Source of the DNA: Deltaproteobacteria bacterium RIFCSPLOWO2_02_FULL_50_16
GTDB taxonomy: Bacteria; UBA10199; 2-02-FULL-50-16
NCBI GenBank assembly: GCA_001798715.1
Contig: MGSF01000006.1
Coordinates: forward strand, 2,972 to 37,634
DNA: 34,663 nucleotides
Direction of reading: 5' to 3'
In this document: piece after piece, positions 18,320 through 26,427 of the stretch
How the letters are laid out: each line of letters begins with the position of its first letter
Numbering within the stretch: the first letter of the stretch is position 1
Translations under genes and position numbers: made by a program
Notes under the pieces: model-generated
What the model saw: only the letters and a program-made list of their open reading frames with translations
Databases searched by the model: none
Told to the model about the DNA's origin: nothing

Positions 18320-19041
18320 TATTTTGCCGCCTCAATGGCCTCTTTCAAGTCAATGGTTTTTTCATAAAGGGCGCGACCGATAATAATACCTTGAATGCCG
18401 TCAGATTCGTATTTTTTGATTTGTTTGATGTCATCTAAGCGAGCCATTCCCCCAGAGGCAATGATGGGGATGGAGACCGATTGGGCCAGTTTTCTTGTGG
18501 CCTCGATATTGGGTCCTGAAAGCATGCCGTCACGATGGATGTCCGTATAGATGATGGCCGCGACACCACTATTTTCAAAACACTTGGCGTATTCAATCAC
18601 ATCTTTGTCCGTCGTTTTTTTCCAACCGTGAATGGCGAGCTTCCCTTCACGGGCATCGAGCCCGACGGCAACCCTTTTTGGAAATTTTTCACAAAGACTC
18701 ATGACCATATCGGGATCTTTGAGGGCCGCAGAACCGATCACGATGCGACCGGCCCCCAAGGTGAGATAGATTTCAGCTGTTTTTTTTGTCCGAATACCCC
18801 CCCCGATTTGAATAGGAACCCCTGCGTCTTGAAGGACGGATTCGATAGCCTTAATATTGGTGGGCTCTCCTAGAGTGGCGGCATCCAGGTCGACTAAATG
18901 GATCCATTGGGCCCCCTGCTGGACCCATTTTTGGGCCTGGGCTAGGGGGTTTTCACCATAGATCGTGCTTTGGTCCAGTTGGCCTTGAGAGAGGCGAACT
19001 ACTTGGCCCTTATGAATGTCAATAGCAGGGTAGATGATCAT
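18319..19041 (-). CDS. hisA: ProFAR isomerase
   Basis: HisA converts ProFAR to PRFAR. The start is ATG 19041, preceded by GGGAGGG at 19058-19052. It gives 240 residues beginning [20 protein letters not shown] with D8 as the general base. [31 protein letters not shown] with the second catalytic Asp, and [13 protein letters not shown] follow. Codons upstream of 19041 in the same frame run into the opposite-strand small gene and are not part of it. Because a rightward gene lies directly upstream, hisA either depends on read-through from hisH or needs its own promoter. Confidence 0.95.
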   Translation of the reverse strand: MIIYPAIDIHKGQVVRLSQGQLDQSTIYGENPLAQAQKWVQQGAQWIHLVDLDAATLGEPTNIKAIESVLQDAGVPIQIGGGIRTKKTAEIYLTLGAGRIVIGSAALKDPDMVMSLCEKFPKRVAVGLDAREGKLAIHGWKKTTDKDVIEYAKCFENSGVAAIIYTDIHRDGMLSGPNIEATRKLAQSVSIPIIASGGMARLDDIKQIKKYESDGIQGIIIGRALYEKTIDLKEAIEAAK

Positions 19042-19148
19042 ATTTTTTAATCCCTCCCATAATATCAAATTATTCAATAATTTCAATAGCTTTTTAATAA
19101 CAATCTTTGAGTGATCGAGATTCGATTCATAAAAAACAGAGGGAGTCC

Positions 19149-19177
19149 TTGACAAATAGCGCAGTGCGTCATATTTT
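19149..19177 (+). promoter_or_regulatory. Promoter of the small gene with palindromic operator-like spacer
   Basis: TTGACA (19149-19154) and TATTTT (19172-19177) are separated by 17 bp, a good sigma-70-type promoter. The spacer contains TAGCGCAGTGCGTCA (19157-19171), which agrees at 12 of 15 positions with the palindrome in the phasin-like promoter, read on the same side relative to transcription. The leader to the ATG at 19290 is about 105 nt. It contains the inverted repeat GTTCAT-ata-ATGAAC (19222-19236), which overlaps a TATAAT. Confidence 0.6.
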
Positions 19178-19289
19178 ATAGCTGAAGGATGGGGCGGAAA
19201 AGACGGAAAAGGGGGCAAAAAGTTCATATAATGAACAAATAGGGGTGGGGTTTGAGGGAGGGTGAAAAGATTATTTAAGGAGGACTCAA

Positions 19290-19493
19290 ATGAGAACCAT
19301 CTCTCAAAAGAAGAAAAACGCCGAACTGACACGGTTCTTAAAAAATGATCTTGGGATCAGTGAGTCCGTGCAAGTCCGTGGTCGCGAAGTCGGACTGGCC
19401 CTGTGGTTGATCAAACGTCAACCCAAGAAAAAGGTCAGCGACATAAAAGAGACGGCCATGAAGCGGCGTCAAAAAAGAAAGTCCTTCAATTAG
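19290..19493 (+). CDS. Small basic protein of unknown function, opposite strand inside the his cluster
   Basis: The 67-residue protein is Lys/Arg-rich (KKKNAELTRFLKNDLG at the start, KRRQKRKS near the end), with no membrane segment. I do not recognise a family. Its reality rests on signals around it: AAGGAGG (19277-19283) six nt before the ATG, a good promoter at 19149-19177, and an intrinsic terminator at 19542-19574. The basic composition would fit nucleic-acid binding, but that is only inference. It shares an operator-like motif with the phasin-like gene at 6689-7237. Confidence 0.7.
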   Translation: MRTISQKKKNAELTRFLKNDLGISESVQVRGREVGLALWLIKRQPKKKVSDIKETAMKRRQKRKSFN

Positions 19494-19541
19494 GAAGGAC
19501 GCCATAATTTGGAGATTGAAAGACAATCCATAAGTTTTGGC

Positions 19542-19574
19542 AAAGGCCCTTGCTCATTGAGTAAGGGCCTTTTT
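19542..19574 (+). terminator. Intrinsic terminator after the small basic gene
   Basis: Arms AAAGGCCCTT (19542-19551) and AAGGGCCTTT (19563-19572) pair over 10 bp with an 11-nt loop, in which CTC/GAG can extend the stem. TTTTTATTT follows. It lies about 48 nt after the small gene and 13 bp before the hisH stop on the other strand. On the minus strand the stem is followed by only three T, so leftward his transcription may pass. Confidence 0.85.
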
Positions 19575-19586
19575 ATTTCTAATCCT

Positions 19587-20198
19587 CTACAGTTTTGCAA
19601 AATTTTCTAGGACTTTAAGACCCAGGTCCTGGCTTTTCTCGGGATGAAATTGACAGGCAAAAAGATTGTCTTTCGCGATGCTTGAGACAAAAGGATTGCC
19701 ATAATCAGTTGTTGTGGCAATCAAATCATTGTCTTCTGGAATGACGTGATAAGAATGAACAAAGTAAAAATAACTCTTGTCTTTGATCCCCTTGAGACAG
19801 GGGCTTTTCTTTTTGATGTGAATTTGGTTCCAGCCCATGTGGGGTACGGAAAGATCGGAAGGGAGTTGAAAATGGACCACCCTTCCTTTGAAGAGTCCCA
19901 ACCCCTTATGCCGGCCAAACTCCTCGCTTTCTTCAAAAAGGGCATGAAGGCCAAGGCAGATGCCCAAAAAGGGTTTGTTTTTTTCTATCGTCTTAATGAG
20001 GGGATCGATGAGGCGGTTTTTTTTGAGATTTTTAATAAAATCGGGAAAGGCCCCCACTCCCGGCAAGACAACCTTGTCGGCCTTCAAGACTTCTTGAGGG
20101 GACCCCGTAATGACGACTTTAGTATCCACTTGCTCGAGCGCCTTCTTGACGCTGTGAAGATTACCCATTCCGTAGTCAATGAGTGCGATGCGTGACAT
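19587..20198 (-). CDS. hisH: Imidazole glycerol phosphate synthase, glutamine amidotransferase subunit
   Basis: HisH supplies ammonia to HisF. From ATG 20198 there are 203 residues: SRIALIDYGMGNLHSVKKAL, the nucleophile Cys in LGICLGLHALFEES, and the His/Glu pair in CQFHPEKSQDLG complete the class-I triad. The open frame continues upstream to 20255, but those codons lie inside the MITE-like element and do not resemble HisH. The only Shine-Dalgarno-like sequence is AGAGG, 7 nt before the ATG, and it is part of the element's terminal repeat. Confidence 0.94.
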   Translation of the reverse strand: MSRIALIDYGMGNLHSVKKALEQVDTKVVITGSPQEVLKADKVVLPGVGAFPDFIKNLKKNRLIDPLIKTIEKNKPFLGICLGLHALFEESEEFGRHKGLGLFKGRVVHFQLPSDLSVPHMGWNQIHIKKKSPCLKGIKDKSYFYFVHSYHVIPEDNDLIATTTDYGNPFVSSIAKDNLFACQFHPEKSQDLGLKVLENFAKL

Positions 20199-20200
20199 AG

Positions 20201-20325
20201 GGGAACCTCTAAAAACCACCCATCTGCGGCGTTGCCCTTCTCGCGTGACCCTCAACGTACTTTTTAGTACGCCTCGGGCCTCGCTCGGCGGGCGCCTTGC
20301 ATCTGGGTGGTTTTTAGAGGTTCCC
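20201..20325. mobile_element. 125-bp MITE-like element with 22-bp perfect terminal inverted repeats
   Basis: The ends 20201-20222 and 20304-20325 are perfect inverted repeats (beginning GGGAACCTCTAAAAACC). The interior is GC-rich with a small hairpin CGTACT-tttt-AGTACG (20256-20271). There is no coding capacity for a transposase, which fits a non-autonomous element moved in trans. No clear target duplication was seen next to the ends. It lies between hisB and hisH, 2 bp before the hisH ATG, so its end forms the hisH ribosome-binding region. Confidence 0.85.
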
Positions 20326-20362
20326 GCAATTTGGGGTTATTAGAGGTATCCATAGTATAAAA

Positions 20363-20950
20363 TTATAATGTCCCTTTGGTAGAAGGGACGTCTCTTCGGC
20401 GCGGATCGATTTGTGTTGCCTGATCCATGGCCCGTGCGAGGGCCTTAAACAGGGCCTCAAGAACATGATGTTTGTTTTCTCCACGCAGTACGGAAAGGTG
20501 CAAATTGATACCTGCCTTTTGAACCAAAGATTCAAAGAAGTGGTGGATCAGCTCGACATCGAAGTTTTTGATAACCCCTTTTTTGATGGGTGTTTCATAA
20601 ACAAGATGAGGTCTATTGGAAAAATCGACAATGGCTGAAGCGGCAGCATCGTCCATCGGGACCTGAAAACTCCCATAACGATTCATTCCAACCTTATCAC
20701 CGAGGGCTTTTGAAAAGGCCTCACCCAAGACAAGGGCAATGTCCTCAACAAGATGATGATCGTCAACGTTGACATCGCCGACTGCCTTTATTTTCAAATC
20801 GAAGAGACCGTGTTTTGCGAAGAGCTCCAGCATATGATTGAGGAAGGGAATGGGGGTCTCGATCGTATACGCGCCGCTTCCATCAACATTGAGGTCGAGC
20901 TGGATGTTGGTCTCTTTGGTTTTTCTCTGAATGTGGGCCTTTCGGGTCAT
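20363..20950 (-). CDS. hisB: Imidazoleglycerol-phosphate dehydratase
   Basis: This enzyme dehydrates IGP to imidazole acetol phosphate. The 195-residue protein is the monofunctional form without the histidinol-phosphatase domain. Metal-site motifs are IPFLNHMLELFAKHG, VDDHHLVEDIALVLGEAF, ELIHHFFESL and ENKHHVLEALFKALARA. The start overlaps the hisD stop by 4 nt (ATGA). The next gene, hisH, is separated by the MITE-like insertion. Confidence 0.96.
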   Translation of the reverse strand: MTRKAHIQRKTKETNIQLDLNVDGSGAYTIETPIPFLNHMLELFAKHGLFDLKIKAVGDVNVDDHHLVEDIALVLGEAFSKALGDKVGMNRYGSFQVPMDDAAASAIVDFSNRPHLVYETPIKKGVIKNFDVELIHHFFESLVQKAGINLHLSVLRGENKHHVLEALFKALARAMDQATQIDPRRRDVPSTKGTL

Positions 20951-22245
20951 GAAAATTCCTTGTGAAGCCGCAGCTTGACGGATTCGGCATGGGCCGTCAA
21001 TCCTTCAAAATAAGCCATACGAATCACTTCAGGTCCGAAATCCTTAAGTCCCCTGGGATGCACCTCCAAGACGCTGGAGTGTTTGATAAAATCATAAACA
21101 CCCAAAGGGGAGAAAAATCGTGCCGTCCCTCCCGTAGGGAGGACGTGATTGGGACCGCAGCCATAGTCTCCCATGGGAACAGATGTGAGGGGTCCGAGAA
21201 AAATGGCGCCCGCATGACGAACATGGGGAAGAATTTTTCCAGGATGTCGGGTGATGATCTGGAGATGTTCGGGGGCGATTTCATTGGCGACGCTGATGGC
21301 CTCTTTAAGATCGTCTGTCTTGATGAGGGCGCCATTATTTTTTAAGGCCTCTTCAATGATAGGACGCCGGTTAAGAGAGACGATCTGAAGCTGCATTTGC
21401 TGAAAAACCTTCCGAATAAGATGCTCGGAAGGAGTGAGGAGTATGGAGGTGGAGAAGGGGTCGTGTTCGGCTTGAGCCAGGAGATCGGCGGCCACATAAG
21501 AAGGATCCGCCTTGTCATCAGCAATAATGACAACTTCAGAGGGACCGGCGATGGCGTCAATATCGACGATTCCATAGACCTGCTGTTTGGCGAGGGCGAC
21601 AAAGATATTTCCGGGTCCCACGATCTTGTCCACTTTAGGAATACAGGGTGTGCCATAAGCGAGGGCAGCTATCGCCTGGGCCCCCGCCACTTTATAAATT
21701 GTCTTGATGCCAACAAGATCCGCGGCAATAAGGGTGTAGGGGTTGCATTCTCCATTGGGAAAGGGTGTCACCATGACGATATTTTTGACTCCGGCGATTT
21801 GGGCAGGGATGGCATTCATAAAAACCGTAGAGGGATAGGCCGCACGGCCCCCCGGGACATAGAGACCGACACGATCGATAGGGAGACTTTGCATCCCATA
21901 GGTGCAACCACCGAGGGAAAATCTCCAGGAACCTTGTTGTTTTTGCTGTCGATGATAGGTACGGATGTTTTTGATGGCCTTATTGAAGGACTGAATGCTT
22001 TTGCGTGAGACCTGATCGTAGGCCCGTTCAATTTCAACAGGAGAGACCTCGATCGACTTGGGTGTCAGGGAGTGTTTGTCGAATTTCTTGGTCAAGCCGA
22101 ACAGGGCCTGGTCCTTCTTTCTCTTGATATCGCTGATGATCCTCTGAACTTCTTTTTGGTAAGCCGATTCGGGAGTTTGCTGACTGTTTAAGAGGTAATT
22201 CAGATCGCGTGTAAAGCTTTTGGCCGATGTCTTCAAGATTTTCAC
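20947..22245 (-). CDS. hisD: Histidinol dehydrogenase
   Basis: HisD oxidises histidinol to histidine in two NAD-dependent steps. The start is GTG 22245; the Shine-Dalgarno is weak (TAAGGAT). The 432 residues contain GLYVPGGRAAYPSTV, VDKIVGPGNIFVALAK, the zinc- and catalysis-linked IAGPSEVVIIADD, LAQAEHD, and GCGPNHVLPTGGTARF. Length is normal. In related gene orders hisG lies between murA and hisD; here that place is taken by a paired-hairpin element of about 190 bp. Confidence 0.96.
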   Translation of the reverse strand: MKILKTSAKSFTRDLNYLLNSQQTPESAYQKEVQRIISDIKRKKDQALFGLTKKFDKHSLTPKSIEVSPVEIERAYDQVSRKSIQSFNKAIKNIRTYHRQQKQQGSWRFSLGGCTYGMQSLPIDRVGLYVPGGRAAYPSTVFMNAIPAQIAGVKNIVMVTPFPNGECNPYTLIAADLVGIKTIYKVAGAQAIAALAYGTPCIPKVDKIVGPGNIFVALAKQQVYGIVDIDAIAGPSEVVIIADDKADPSYVAADLLAQAEHDPFSTSILLTPSEHLIRKVFQQMQLQIVSLNRRPIIEEALKNNGALIKTDDLKEAISVANEIAPEHLQIITRHPGKILPHVRHAGAIFLGPLTSVPMGDYGCGPNHVLPTGGTARFFSPLGVYDFIKHSSVLEVHPRGLKDFGPEVIRMAYFEGLTAHAESVKLRLHKEFS

Positions 22246-22264
22246 AGGTCAATATCCTTAATAA

Positions 22265-22368
22265 TACTAACGAGAAACAAAGTATGAAGACATTCCTTCA
22301 CAAAAAACCCTTTGTTTCTCGTAGTACTAGCCGACCTTTATGTATAGATACTAATGACCGGCTTAGTA
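22265..22368. repeat. Paired-hairpin element between murA and hisD
   Basis: The first stem is CGAGAAACAAAG (22271-22282) with CTTTGTTTCTCG (22310-22321), 12 bp perfect; it extends by TACTA/TAGTA after one bulged base. The second pairs 22325-22336 with 22356-22368 (TACTAGCCG against TACTAAGCCG after inversion) with one bulge and two mismatches. The two stems meet at TAGTACTA. No T-run follows on the minus strand. The layout resembles that at 4278-4378. As a leader of the his genes it might have a regulatory role, but it has no T-box sequence and no His-codon leader peptide that I could see. Confidence 0.6.
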
Positions 22369-22433
22369 AAAGGTGAAAATTGAAAAAATAAGGTAATGGA
22401 TTGCGTCAAAGTTTGCAATTGATTTTACAAGCA

Positions 22434-23696
22434 CTAGTATTTTACCTTGACCCTTTTGATTTTGGCCCCCAATTTTCTAAATTTTCTTTCAATATGCTCG
22501 TATCCCCGATCAATGTGATAAACTCTATGAATTTCCGTAATTCCCTCGGCATTGAGGCCAGCTAATACAAGGGCCGCAGAGGCCCGGAGATCGCTGGCCA
22601 TGAGGGGGGCCCCCGAAAGGCGGGGGATGCCTTCGATAATGGCCCGATGACCTTCCACACGGATTTTGGCACCCATACGGGCCAGTTCGCTGACATGCAT
22701 AAATCGGTTTTCGAAGATAGTTTCCGTGATGACGCTCGTTCCCTTGGCGACAGTCATGCAGGCCATAAATTGGGCCTGAAAATCAGTGGCAAATCCGGGG
22801 AAGGGGGCCGTGGTGATATCGGCAGTTTTGAGGATTTTGGGGCCAATGGCACGAAGGCCCCTCTCGTTTTCCTCAAAGGAAACGCCGACCTCTTTTAATT
22901 TTTCGATGAGGGCCACAAGCATTGAGGATTTGGCATTGGTGATCGTGATGTCTCCATGGGTAATGGCAACGCCCATCAAGAAGGTGCCCATTTCGATGCG
23001 GTCCGGAATGATGGAATATTGGCAGGCGTGCAATTGGTCGACCCCCTGAATGTGGATGGTTTTTGTACCCATCCCTTCGATCCGGGCCCCCATAGCGATG
23101 AGGGCTTGAGCCAGATCGATGACTTCAGGTTCGCGAGCGGCATTTTCGATCACCGTTTCTCCCTGGGCTAAGGTGGCGGCCATCATCACATTTTCAGTCC
23201 CTGTGACAGTCACGGTATCAAAGCGGATGAGCTCTCCATGAAGCTTTTTGGTGGAGGCCACGACATAACCTCCCTGGATGTCGATTTTGGCGCCCATTTT
23301 TTCAAAGGCCTTGAGATGGAGATTGATGGGGCGGGCCCCGATGGCACAACCCCCGGGGAGGGAAACCTTCGCCTTGCGCACACGGGCCAATAAGGGGCCA
23401 AGGACAAGGACAGAGGCCCTCATGGTTTTGACGAGATCGTAAGTAGCCGTGTAACTGCGCATGTTGTTGCATTGCACTTGATAGGTGTGAGTCTGGATTT
23501 TTTTGTGATGGAGTCCCAATTTGGAAAGAAGTTTTAATGAAGTAAGGACATCCTTAAGTTCTGGAATGTGATGAAGGGTGCTTGTCCCTTCAGTCAAGAT
23601 CGTTGCAAAAAGGAGGGGGAGAGCGGCGTTTTTGGATCCACTAATAGAAATTTCACCTTTAAGTCTTCGACCGCCTTGTATGATGATTTTATCCAT
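22434..23696 (-). CDS. murA: UDP-N-acetylglucosamine 1-carboxyvinyltransferase
   Basis: MurA adds enolpyruvate from PEP to UDP-GlcNAc, the first committed step of peptidoglycan synthesis and the target of fosfomycin. The 420-residue protein has [13 protein letters not shown] near the start, the PEP-binding cysteine C117 in [15 protein letters not shown] (so presumably fosfomycin-sensitive), [10 protein letters not shown], and [13 protein letters not shown]. Its start shares a base with the prmC stop. The murA-his linkage is known in deltaproteobacteria and Firmicutes. Confidence 0.97.
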   Translation of the reverse strand: MDKIIIQGGRRLKGEISISGSKNAALPLLFATILTEGTSTLHHIPELKDVLTSLKLLSKLGLHHKKIQTHTYQVQCNNMRSYTATYDLVKTMRASVLVLGPLLARVRKAKVSLPGGCAIGARPINLHLKAFEKMGAKIDIQGGYVVASTKKLHGELIRFDTVTVTGTENVMMAATLAQGETVIENAAREPEVIDLAQALIAMGARIEGMGTKTIHIQGVDQLHACQYSIIPDRIEMGTFLMGVAITHGDITITNAKSSMLVALIEKLKEVGVSFEENERGLRAIGPKILKTADITTAPFPGFATDFQAQFMACMTVAKGTSVITETIFENRFMHVSELARMGAKIRVEGHRAIIEGIPRLSGAPLMASDLRASAALVLAGLNAEGITEIHRVYHIDRGYEHIERKFRKLGAKIKRVKVKY

Positions 23697-24601
23697 TACA
23701 CACTTCTTTTGGTTTTTAAAATTCTAGGGATATCATGGTAGTCGTTCACGCATTCTGTATTTGAAAAACTTTCTGTGAGATCAATCAGCTTTTTTATTTT
23801 TTCAACCTGTCCGGCACCGATTTCTAATAGAAGCCAGCCGTTGTCTTTTAATAGTTCGGTGGCATCTTGAAGGATTCGTGGATAGAAATCAAGGCCGTTA
23901 TGTCCGCCATCCAGGGCTAAGCGAGGCTCGTAGTCGCGCACCTCGGGTTGGAGGGTGTCAAAATCGGATCGTGCAATGTAGGGGGGATTACTGACAATCA
24001 TATCAAAGCGGTGTTGGGCGGCCTTCAGGGACAATTTTGGAGAGAGATCCGTCAGGACAAAATCAATATTTTCAATTTGATTTCTTTCGGCATTTTTTTG
24101 TGCCACAGCCAAGGCCTCTTTGGAAATTTCAGTGGCCATCATCGTGGAATGAGGGAATTCCTTCGCGAGTGTAATAGCCAGACAGCCAGATCCTGTGCCG
24201 ATATCGAGCAGGGAATATTTTTCCTCAACGTTGGTGAGAATTTTTTTGGCGATTTCAATCATGAGCTCTGTTTCCGGACGTGGGATAAGGACGGAGGGAT
24301 TGGTCAGAAAAGAGAGGCCAAAAAATTCTTGGACCCCAGTGATGTATTGTAATGGTTCGCGATGATAGCGCCTTTGAATGAGTTCCTTGTAAAGCTCTCT
24401 TTGGGATAAAGAAACCTCTTTTTTAAAATGAACATAGAGATCGATTCGGGAACACTTTAAGACATGAGCGAGGAGGAGTTCGGCATCGAGACGGGGATTG
24501 GGAATATCTTTTGATTTAAAATAGTCGGATGTCCACTGGATGATGTCTAAGGGATACCACTTTTTGCTGTCTGTAGTCTGAGAGGAGGATGGAGGATTCA
24601 T
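23696..24601 (-). CDS. prmC: Peptide chain release factor glutamine methyltransferase
   Basis: PrmC methylates the Gln of the GGQ motif in RF1 and RF2. The 301-residue protein has the helical N-terminal domain (LDAELLLAHVLKCSRIDLY), the SAM-binding LLDIGTGSGCLAITLA, and the catalytic NPPY at residues 205-208. The LIPRPETELMIE segment is typical. Its ATG overlaps the prfA stop by 4 nt, so enzyme and substrate are made together. Confidence 0.96.
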   Translation of the reverse strand: MNPPSSSQTTDSKKWYPLDIIQWTSDYFKSKDIPNPRLDAELLLAHVLKCSRIDLYVHFKKEVSLSQRELYKELIQRRYHREPLQYITGVQEFFGLSFLTNPSVLIPRPETELMIEIAKKILTNVEEKYSLLDIGTGSGCLAITLAKEFPHSTMMATEISKEALAVAQKNAERNQIENIDFVLTDLSPKLSLKAAQHRFDMIVSNPPYIARSDFDTLQPEVRDYEPRLALDGGHNGLDFYPRILQDATELLKDNGWLLLEIGAGQVEKIKKLIDLTESFSNTECVNDYHDIPRILKTKRSV

Positions 24602-25665
24602 AGGGTCTCTTTAATGGCTTCGGTTTGATAATGCGTTCTCAAGGCCATGATGATTTCATCAAGATTGCCATCCAAAATCTGGTCAAGTTGGTGGAGGGTC
24701 AGTCCGATACGGTGATCAGTGACTCGACTTTGTGGAAAATTGTAGGTTCGAATCTTTTCACTCCGATCTCCGGAGCCTATTTGGGATTTTCTCTCAGCCC
24801 TCTCTTGCGCCTCTTGTTCCCTCTGTTTCGCTTCCAGGAGACGAGATTTTAATATTTTAAGACCCTTGGCCCGATTTTTGATTTGAGATCGTTCATCGCG
24901 ACACACCACGACCATTCCTGAAGGGATGTGGGTCAAACGCACGGCAGAGTCCGTTGTATTGACTCCTTGTCCTCCAGGGCCCGAGGAGCGAAAGACTTCG
25001 ATCTTGAGATCCTTTTCTTCGATGTCGATTTCGATATCGTCTGCTTCGGGAACCACAGCAACAGTGACGGCCGAGGTATGGATACGCCCGGAGGATTCTG
25101 TTTTAGGGACGCGCTGAACCCTGTGGACTCCGCTTTCATATTTTAAGTCGCTGAAGACATTGTTGCCGGTAATGAGGACGATGATTTCCTTGAGGCCGCC
25201 TATTCCCGTATAATTGGAATCCATGAGCTCTACTCGCCAGCCCTTGCGTTCGGCGTATCGGGAATACATGCGAAAAAGATCCGAGGCAAAAAGGGCGGCC
25301 TCTTCACCTCCGGTTCCGGCGCGGATTTCAAGCAAGGTGTTTTTTTCATCCCGAGAATCCTTGGGGAGGAGGAGTGTTTTGAGTTCATTTTCCAATTTTG
25401 TTTTTTGAGATTCTAATAAAGTCAAATCTTCTTTAGCCAGTTGGCGAAGCCCCTCATCGATTTCTTCATTAAGGATGTGTTTGTTATCTTCGATGTCCTT
25501 GCAGGTTTTTTGGTATTGAAGGAAGGTATTGACCAAGGGAGAGAGGCGCGAGCGTTCTTTGAGGATTTTTTGGTATTCTTTCTGGTTTTGGACAATATCA
25601 GGCTGAGAAAGCTGTTTTTCCAGCTCTTGATATTTTTTCTCAAATTCTTGAAGTTTTTGAAACAT
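24598..25665 (-). CDS. prfA: Peptide chain release factor 1
   Basis: RF1 ends translation at UAA and UAG. The 355-residue protein has the GGQ motif at residues 231-233 (SSGPGGQGVNTTDSAVRL), the domain-2 sequence LEIRAGTGGEEAALFASDL, and the RF1-type codon-recognition region around RVPKTESSGRIHTSAVTVAV upstream of it. Its partner methylase gene prmC overlaps its 3' end. It lies 73 nt downstream of rpmE. Confidence 0.97.
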   Translation of the reverse strand: MFQKLQEFEKKYQELEKQLSQPDIVQNQKEYQKILKERSRLSPLVNTFLQYQKTCKDIEDNKHILNEEIDEGLRQLAKEDLTLLESQKTKLENELKTLLLPKDSRDEKNTLLEIRAGTGGEEAALFASDLFRMYSRYAERKGWRVELMDSNYTGIGGLKEIIVLITGNNVFSDLKYESGVHRVQRVPKTESSGRIHTSAVTVAVVPEADDIEIDIEEKDLKIEVFRSSGPGGQGVNTTDSAVRLTHIPSGMVVVCRDERSQIKNRAKGLKILKSRLLEAKQREQEAQERAERKSQIGSGDRSEKIRTYNFPQSRVTDHRIGLTLHQLDQILDGNLDEIIMALRTHYQTEAIKETL

Positions 25666-25738
25666 GGTTATTTAATGCCCCTGCCTTATTGGACTTGAGC
25701 ACACAAGCCCCTTGGCACATCAGGACCTTACCAAATCG

Positions 25739-25966
25739 CTAACCTTTTTTCTTTGGGGCTTTTTCTTGGATCTTGGCGTAGCGTTTCTTAAAGCGCTCTA
25801 CACGACCTGCCGTGTCGATAAGCTTTTGCTTCCCTGTATAGAAGGGATGGCAGTTGGAACAAATCGCAATAGAGATATTCTTGACTGTGGACAGGGTCTC
25901 GATGACGTTGCCACAGGCACAGGTAATCTTGATGGGATGTAATTCTGGGTGGAGGCCTTCTTTCAT
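25739..25966 (-). CDS. rpmE: Ribosomal protein bL31, zinc form
   Basis: The 75-residue protein is the C+ form of L31, with all four zinc cysteines: C16 and C18 (TCACGN), C36 and C39 ([11 protein letters not shown]). The motif [13 protein letters not shown] and the tail [11 protein letters not shown] are typical. The zinc form is the one used under zinc-replete conditions. In related genomes rho often lies directly upstream; here an unknown gene takes that place. Confidence 0.96.
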   Translation of the reverse strand: MKEGLHPELHPIKITCACGNVIETLSTVKNISIAICSNCHPFYTGKQKLIDTAGRVERFKKRYAKIQEKAPKKKG

Positions 25967-26016
25967 GAGGGGGCGTTTCTAGCATGGCTATCTTAAGGAA
26001 ATCAAGGGCTTTTTAT

Positions 26017-26427
26017 CTAGGAACGATTGATGTAATCGTTGAGATAGGGAAGGAGAAAGGCGTCCCTGTCTTGGGCAGCTTGAAAGGAGGAGGATTGATG
26101 AAAGGTGGTATTTCCATTGTTTTCGAGGGACTGGAGGCCTTTATGGAGGACATTGGTCGTATCGCCCCAGCGTTGATAGGTATCGGGCCCTTGGGCCTGC
26201 GAGGAGCGGCGCTGGATCTTGGGTTCGGTGATCCCAAAGCTATCGGTAAAACTACGGGCGGCCCCCTGGAGGCGTTTAAAAAGGCCTGATTTTGGAACAC
26301 TTCTTGGGGCTTGCAGCCCTGTCCTTACGATCTGTGAGGGATGGATCCTCCTTATGGACGGGGTATTTTGGGGCCGCATTTGAGGGCTGACACCGGGATT
26401 TCTATGACTGAATACAGGAGAACTCAT
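26017..26427 (-). CDS. Hypothetical polar protein upstream of rpmE
   Basis: From ATG 26427 the leftward frame encodes 136 residues rich in Ser, Gln, Pro, Arg and Asn: a probably disordered first half (SSPVFSHRNPGVSPQMRPQ) and a more helical second half (TNVLHKGLQSLENN and after). I recognise no family and see no signal peptide or membrane segment. The plus-strand frame over the same bases looks like an antisense shadow. A TTG at 26460 would add 11 hydrophobic residues. The Shine-Dalgarno is weak (AAGAGA). It ends 50 bp before rpmE. It may be a real lineage-specific gene, but the evidence is only moderate. Confidence 0.45.
   Translation of the reverse strand: MSSPVFSHRNPGVSPQMRPQNTPSIRRIHPSQIVRTGLQAPRSVPKSGLFKRLQGAARSFTDSFGITEPKIQRRSSQAQGPDTYQRWGDTTNVLHKGLQSLENNGNTTFHQSSSFQAAQDRDAFLLPYLNDYINRS

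Noticed and set aside
19059-19086. TTGAAA-16-TATTAT on the minus strand as the hisA promoter
   Set aside because: The -10 box abuts the hisA Shine-Dalgarno, so a transcript from it would begin inside or after the ribosome-binding site.
20199-20255. N-terminal extension of HisH
   Set aside because: The extra codons come from the MITE-like element and do not resemble HisH.
22246-22433. T-box or His-leader attenuator before hisD
   Set aside because: No T-box consensus, no run of His codons and no terminator T-run were seen.
25984-26289. Rightward ORF of 101 residues
   Set aside because: It is Gly/Ile-rich, with the look of an antisense shadow of the leftward polar gene, and lacks a Shine-Dalgarno sequence.
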